Positions 60,621 through 64,000 of a DNA stretch of 64,000 nt are shown here, piece after piece. Source of the stretch: Brevibacterium aurantiacum (GTDB taxonomy: Bacteria; Actinomycetota; Actinomycetes; Actinomycetales; Brevibacteriaceae); contig NZ_FXZB01000003.1 of NCBI RefSeq assembly GCF_900169065.1, positions 1 through 64,000 on the forward strand, in the 5' to 3' direction. A program made the translations under genes and the position numbers. Position 1 is the stretch's first letter. Each line of letters opens with the position of its first letter. The notes under the pieces were generated by a model. The model was not told the origin of the DNA and did no database searches. It saw nothing but the letters and a program-made list of their open reading frames with translations.

Positions 60621-61777
60621 CAGGCGCTGTGAGCGGCCTTGATAGCCGCGTCGAGATCGGCCCACAGATCCTCGGCATGCTCGATGCCCACGCTCAGACG
60701 CAGCAGCCCGTCGGGAACCGACTCCGGTTCCGAGGTATTGCGCCGACGACGTTCGATGAGGGACTCCACCCCACCCAGGGACGTGGCCGGAGTCCACACC
60801 CGGACCGCCTCGGCGACGGCTGTGGCCTGTTCCGCGGTCTCCGTGCAGAAGGCGACGACCGCACCGAATCCCGAGAGCTGGGCTGCCGCACGCTTGTGGC
60901 CGGGGTCGGTGGGCAGCCCCGGGTAGCGGGTCTCGACGACGTTGGAGTGCGTGCTCAGGCGTTCGGCGATCAGCGCGGCATTGGCCTGGGCTCGTTCCAT
61001 GCGCACCGACAGTGTCCGCAGGCCGCGCAGCGCCAACCAGACTTCGAAGGGTCCGGCGATCGCTCCTCGCAGTGAGCGTTCGCTGTGCAGCCGCTTGTGC
61101 AGATCTTCCCTGCTGGTCAGGGCAGCACCGAGTACGACGTCCGAGTGACCGGCGAGGTATTTGGTGACGGAGTGGACGACGACGTCGGCGCCCAGATCCA
61201 GTGGCGTCTGCAGGAGTGGGGTTGCGAAGGTGTTGTCGACGACGGTGAGGATGCCGCGTTCGCGTGCGGCGGAGATGAGCGCGGGGGTGTCCGCGACTTC
61301 GAGCATCGGGTTCGTCGGAGATTCGATCCACAGCACCGCCGAGGCGGCTGCCACGTCATCGAGTGCGCTGACGACGGCTTCTGTGTCGGCGATGTCGACG
61401 GTGGTGAGGGTGAATCCATTGCGCTCGGCGACCTCAGCCGCGGATTCCAGGGACCCCTGGTAGCAGTGCCGGGGCATGATCAGTGTGCCCTCGCGAGGGA
61501 CCAGGCTGAGTGCCGCGGCGATCGCGGCCAGCCCCGAACCGAAGACCAGTCCAGGCAGTTCGGCATGTTCGAGTTCAGCCAGCGCCTCTTCGAACGGAGT
61601 CCATGCCGGAGTCGAGAACCGACCGTAGACATAGTCGGAATGATCGATCTCGCCGCTGCCGACGAAAGTCGAGGACAGTTCGATGGGAGGGTTGACCGAG
61701 GACCCGTTCGAGCGTTGCGGACGACCCGCTTCGACGACGACGGTCTCTGGCGCGTGGGAGGAATCTCGTGTGGTCAT
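60620..61777 (-). CDS. trans-sulfuration PLP enzyme, cystathionine gamma-synthase/lyase type
   Basis: 385-residue Cys/Met-metabolism enzyme: NPPIELSSTFVGSGEIDHSDYVYGRFSTPAWTPFEEALAELEHAE, FGSGLAAIAAALSLV, VDNTFATPLLQTPLDLGADVVVHSVTKYLAGHSDVVLGA (PLP Lys in SVTKYL) and LGGVESLIERR near the end. The reaction (cystathionine gamma-synthase, beta/gamma-lyase or homocysteine desulfhydrase) cannot be told from the sequence. ATG 61775-61777 lies seven bases after a TATATT box. Downstream GNAT is coupled. Confidence 0.9.
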   Translation of the reverse strand: MTTRDSSHAPETVVVEAGRPQRSNGSSVNPPIELSSTFVGSGEIDHSDYVYGRFSTPAWTPFEEALAELEHAELPGLVFGSGLAAIAAALSLVPREGTLIMPRHCYQGSLESAAEVAERNGFTLTTVDIADTEAVVSALDDVAAASAVLWIESPTNPMLEVADTPALISAARERGILTVVDNTFATPLLQTPLDLGADVVVHSVTKYLAGHSDVVLGAALTSREDLHKRLHSERSLRGAIAGPFEVWLALRGLRTLSVRMERAQANAALIAERLSTHSNVVETRYPGLPTDPGHKRAAAQLSGFGAVVAFCTETAEQATAVAEAVRVWTPATSLGGVESLIERRRRNTSEPESVPDGLLRLSVGIEHAEDLWADLDAAIKAAHSA

Positions 61778-61783
61778 TTGCCC

Positions 61784-61789
61784 AATATA
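61784..61789 (-). promoter_or_regulatory. -10 box of the PLP enzyme gene
   Basis: TATATT on the minus strand (61789 to 61784) lies six bases before the ATG at 61777, with no ribosome binding site in between, so a leaderless transcript is likely. Confidence 0.45.
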
Positions 61790-61820
61790 TGTCGTGCGCA
61801 GGCGGCGGTGCATCGATGAC

Positions 61821-62738
61821 TCAGTCGTGCACGTTGACCATGTGCTCCAACAATGCTGTGGCTCCGACTGAAAGCCGACGCCCGGGCGACCACACCGCGT
61901 GCAGTTCGCGGTCGAGGGCGACTCCGGACTCGACAGGCAGCGGCACCAGTCGGCGAGCGCTGAAGTCATCGCGCAGGGCCAGCTCCGAGAGCACGACCGG
62001 CGCGAGTCCAGTGGCCGCGGCGATCTTCAGCGCCGAGTTCGACCCGTACTCCCCCGCCACGCGCGCCCCGCCGAACTGTGCCAACGCAGCATCGAGGACC
62101 TCCCGCGTTCCCGAACCGACCTCTCTGACCAGAAGCGGCACCGTCGCCAACTCCTCGGCGCTGATCGGGTGGGTCCAAGCCTCGGCGAAGGTAGGTGCGG
62201 AGGCGATCATGAGGCGGTCATGACCGACCACCTCGGCGGGAAAGCCCTCCGGCAGGGACACGGATTCGATGAGCCCGAGGTCGCAGCGCTGCTCGCGCAC
62301 GGCCGCGATGACTGCCGAGGAGTTCTCGACGGCCAGGCCCACATCGATGTCGGGATGCGTCGAGGTGAACGTCGTCAGATAACGCGGCAGCAGGTATTCG
62401 GCCACGGTCAGGGAGGCGGACACGCGCACGGTGCCGGCCCGGGCATCCTGGATGGCGCGGGTGCCCGCATTGAGATCGGCATAGGCGTCGATGACCTTCG
62501 AAGCCCATTGCGCAACCGCGTGGCCTTCGGCCGTGAGCTGAGTCCCTCGAGGCGAGCGCCGCAGCAGCGGCACCTTGAGATCCCGCTCGAGGTTGCGCAG
62601 ACTGCGCGAGGCATTCGGCTGGGCAAGTCCCATCGCCTCGGCGGCCTGCCCGATGGATTGAGCGCTCGCGCTCAGCGTCACCAGCAGCCCGAGAGCCGGC
62701 AACTCGGGCCAATCCTGCATCCTGCTGAGCTCCTGCAT
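61821..62738 (-). CDS. LysR-family transcriptional regulator
   Basis: 305 residues: LGLLVTLSASAQSIGQAAEAMGLAQPNASRSLRNLERDLKVPLLRRSPRGTQLTAEGHAVAQWA is the helix-turn-helix, followed by an effector domain with TVRVSASLTVAEYLLPRYLTTFTSTHPDIDVGLAVENSS. ATG 62736-62738 is six bases after CATAAT on the minus strand (62745-62750), so leaderless. It is divergent from the YeiH-family gene, and a clear T-N11-A type palindrome lies between them. In E. coli the equivalent regulator of yeiH is the LysR protein YeiE. Confidence 0.92.
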   Translation of the reverse strand: MQELSRMQDWPELPALGLLVTLSASAQSIGQAAEAMGLAQPNASRSLRNLERDLKVPLLRRSPRGTQLTAEGHAVAQWASKVIDAYADLNAGTRAIQDARAGTVRVSASLTVAEYLLPRYLTTFTSTHPDIDVGLAVENSSAVIAAVREQRCDLGLIESVSLPEGFPAEVVGHDRLMIASAPTFAEAWTHPISAEELATVPLLVREVGSGTREVLDAALAQFGGARVAGEYGSNSALKIAAATGLAPVVLSELALRDDFSARRLVPLPVESGVALDRELHAVWSPGRRLSVGATALLEHMVNVHD

Positions 62739-62750
62739 GGCCCGATTATG

Positions 62751-62769
62751 CCATATCATCCCGATATGG
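62751..62769. promoter_or_regulatory. LysR operator palindrome
   Basis: CCATATC (62751-62757) and GATATGG (62763-62769) are perfect inverted repeats with a 5-bp spacer, giving the T-N11-A layout of LysR sites. It lies right upstream of the regulator's -10 box and 56 bp before the YeiH ATG, placed to control both. Confidence 0.75.
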
Positions 62770-62824
62770 GTTGTTCGACTTTTAGCGGCTACCGCTTCCC
62801 GCGCCTGCTTGACAGACTGATTCC

Positions 62825-63928
62825 ATGAAGCACATTGTCCGTCTCCTCCCCGGCCTGGGGGTTGCCGCAGCCGCCACCGCGATCGCGTGGCCCATCTCCC
62901 TGCTGGCACCCGTCCTCTCCCCACTCCTCATCGCCATCGTCCTGGGGATCGTCGTGGGCAACGTCTTCCCCGAGCTGCCGCCGACCTTCCGACCCGGCCT
63001 CGACTTCGCAGCCAAGCCTCTCCTGCGTCTGGGCATCGTGGCCCTCGGCGCGCAGGTGGTTCTCGGTGACATCCTCGAACTCGGTTGGCTGGTTCTCGTC
63101 CTCGCCGCCGTGGTCGTCGGCGTCGGCATCGTCTCCGGACTGCTCCTGGCACGTCCGTTCCGTGTCGAGTCGAATCTGGCGCTGCTCATCGGGTGCGGGT
63201 TCGGCATCTGCGGTGCCGCCGCTGTCGCCGGGGTCGAATCGACGCTGAAGGCGAAGAAGGAGGACGTGGCAGCGGCGATCGGCCTTGTGGTCCTCTTCGG
63301 CACGCTGATGATCGCCGTGATCCCGTCGCTGAGCATCGCCTTCGGGCTGGCCCCGGACACCGCCGGAATGTGGGGTGGGGCCTCGACGCACGAGGTCGCC
63401 CAGGTCGTCGCGATCGGCGGCATCATCGGCCCCGCCGCCCTGCAGGTCGCCGTCCTCGTCAAGCTCTCCCGCGTCATCATGCTCGCCCCGACCGTCGCCG
63501 TCCTCAGCATGGTGATGCGTCGCCGGGAGAGCCGGGCCCAGGCCTCGGTGACGTCTCCCGCCGAGGTGGCCCCGCAGTCCTCGTCAACGGCTGAGTCAGC
63601 GTCGACTGCCCAGTCTTCCTCCGGGGAGTCAGTTTCGGGTGGGAAGCCACCGGCGCCAGCGACGAAACGTCCGCCCATCGTGCCGCTCTTCGTCGTGGGG
63701 TTCCTTCTCATGGCGGGCCTGCGCACCTTCGGCCTGTTGCCCGAGTTCGCAGTCTCCGGTCTGGGCTGGCTGCAGACCGTGTGCCTGGCCATGGCCATGT
63801 TCGCCCTGGGACGCGGCGTCCAATGGCGTTCGCTGCGCAACCTCGGCGCCGGTCCCATCGGGCTGGCCGCGACGACGACTCTCATCGTTGCCGTGATCGG
63901 ACTTGGCGGAGCCCTTCTGCTGACCTGA
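62825..63928 (+). CDS. YeiH family putative sulfate exporter (UPF0324)
   Basis: 367-residue, about ten-span membrane protein: LRLGIVALGAQVVLGDILELG, LIGCGFGICGAAAVAGVESTLKAKKEDVAAAIGLVVLFGTLMIAVIP (the GxxICGxxA block of the family) and GMWGGASTHEVAQVVAIGGIIGPAALQVAVLVKLSRVIMLAPTV. A Ser/Ala/Glu-rich hydrophilic insert (about residues 240-275) interrupts it. The PPIVPLFVVGFLLMAGLRT block follows. Transport of sulfite or sulfate-like anions is inferred from the family. LysR control is likely. The last 70 bases of the window after the stop hold nothing recognised. Confidence 0.9.
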   Translation: MKHIVRLLPGLGVAAAATAIAWPISLLAPVLSPLLIAIVLGIVVGNVFPELPPTFRPGLDFAAKPLLRLGIVALGAQVVLGDILELGWLVLVLAAVVVGVGIVSGLLLARPFRVESNLALLIGCGFGICGAAAVAGVESTLKAKKEDVAAAIGLVVLFGTLMIAVIPSLSIAFGLAPDTAGMWGGASTHEVAQVVAIGGIIGPAALQVAVLVKLSRVIMLAPTVAVLSMVMRRRESRAQASVTSPAEVAPQSSSTAESASTAQSSSGESVSGGKPPAPATKRPPIVPLFVVGFLLMAGLRTFGLLPEFAVSGLGWLQTVCLAMAMFALGRGVQWRSLRNLGAGPIGLAATTTLIVAVIGLGGALLLT

Positions 63929-64000
63929 GCGAGCACTGACCTGAGCACACATGCTGGAAGCCTGCCCTGCCGACAGCCCGATCTCGATACGATGTGCAGA

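Noticed and set aside
1..64000. CRISPR arrays, prophage or integrative element
   Set aside because: No evenly spaced repeats, integrase, phage structural genes or tRNA attachment site were found.

Overview
The window is 64 kb of high-GC DNA from an actinobacterial chromosome. Brevibacterium or a close relative in the Micrococcales fits best, judging from the mycothiol-type arsenate reductase, the actinobacterial ArsR with an N-terminal Cys pair, probable leaderless promoters, the many catabolic regulators and the codon usage. This placement is inference, since no rRNA or single-copy marker lies here. I found no tRNA, rRNA, CRISPR array or intact prophage. Most of the window is compact, with about 60 credible genes.

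Layout. 0-0.24 kb: end of an IS5-type insertion sequence. 0.3-4 kb: hypothetical protein, NAD(P)-binding/DUF2867 protein, DUF2505-like protein, relic of an ABC-2 permease and a phosphopantetheinyl transferase. 4-7.5 kb: two MFS transporters, one with an unusual C-terminal tail. 7.6-9.5 kb: small PH-like protein and the molybdenum pair fdhD and mogA/moaB. 9.6-10.6 kb: a lone lower-GC gene coding for a PH-like plus HEPN protein. 10.7-15.2 kb: MarR with a flavin monooxygenase/reductase pair, then DoxX, a GlxA-type regulator and a cysteine hydrolase. 15.2-19.1 kb: complete arsenic operon (acr3, arsC, flavoprotein, second arsC) divergent from arsR, with a clear palindromic operator. 19.2-24.4 kb: benzoylformate decarboxylase, MepB, ChaA-type antiporter, HxlR regulator and two hotdog thioesterases. 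24.4-26.9 kb: two tandem lipoprotein DUF1524 nucleases, one lacking the catalytic His. 27-40.7 kb: transporters (TauE, EamA, three MFS, YihY) mixed with LysR, GntR, SDR and aldo/keto reductase genes. 41-43.4 kb: small and decaying genes including a transposase relic. 43.4-45.5 kb: NUDIX, tag glycosylase and an aspartate dehydrogenase-like gene. 45.6-53.3 kb: BetT, AtoE-like transporter, semialdehyde dehydrogenase, SnoaL-like protein, hydroxyacyl-CoA dehydrogenase and a GNAT-like protein. 53.3-55.8 kb: IclR divergent from a phenol-hydroxylase-type gene broken by an internal deletion. 56.2-57.2 kb: AbiEi/DUF559-like gene between two related hairpin elements. 57.3-64 kb: acyl-CoA synthetase, enoyl-CoA hydratase, GNAT, PLP transsulfuration enzyme, and LysR divergent from a YeiH-family exporter.

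How it fits together. The strongest functional unit is the ars operon, in which four genes overlap at ATGA junctions. Other local circuits pair a regulator with an adjacent transporter or enzyme: MarR/LLM, HxlR/thioesterases, GntR/MFS, IclR/hydroxylase and LysR/YeiH. Three candidate defence or surface-nuclease loci stand out: the PH-HEPN gene, the DUF1524 lipoprotein pair and the hairpin-flanked AbiEi-like gene. Two window-wide patterns are not explained by genes: 39 exact copies (hand count) of the 9-mer GCCGAGGTG/CACCTCGGC, and short tandem repeats that sit at or near stop codons.
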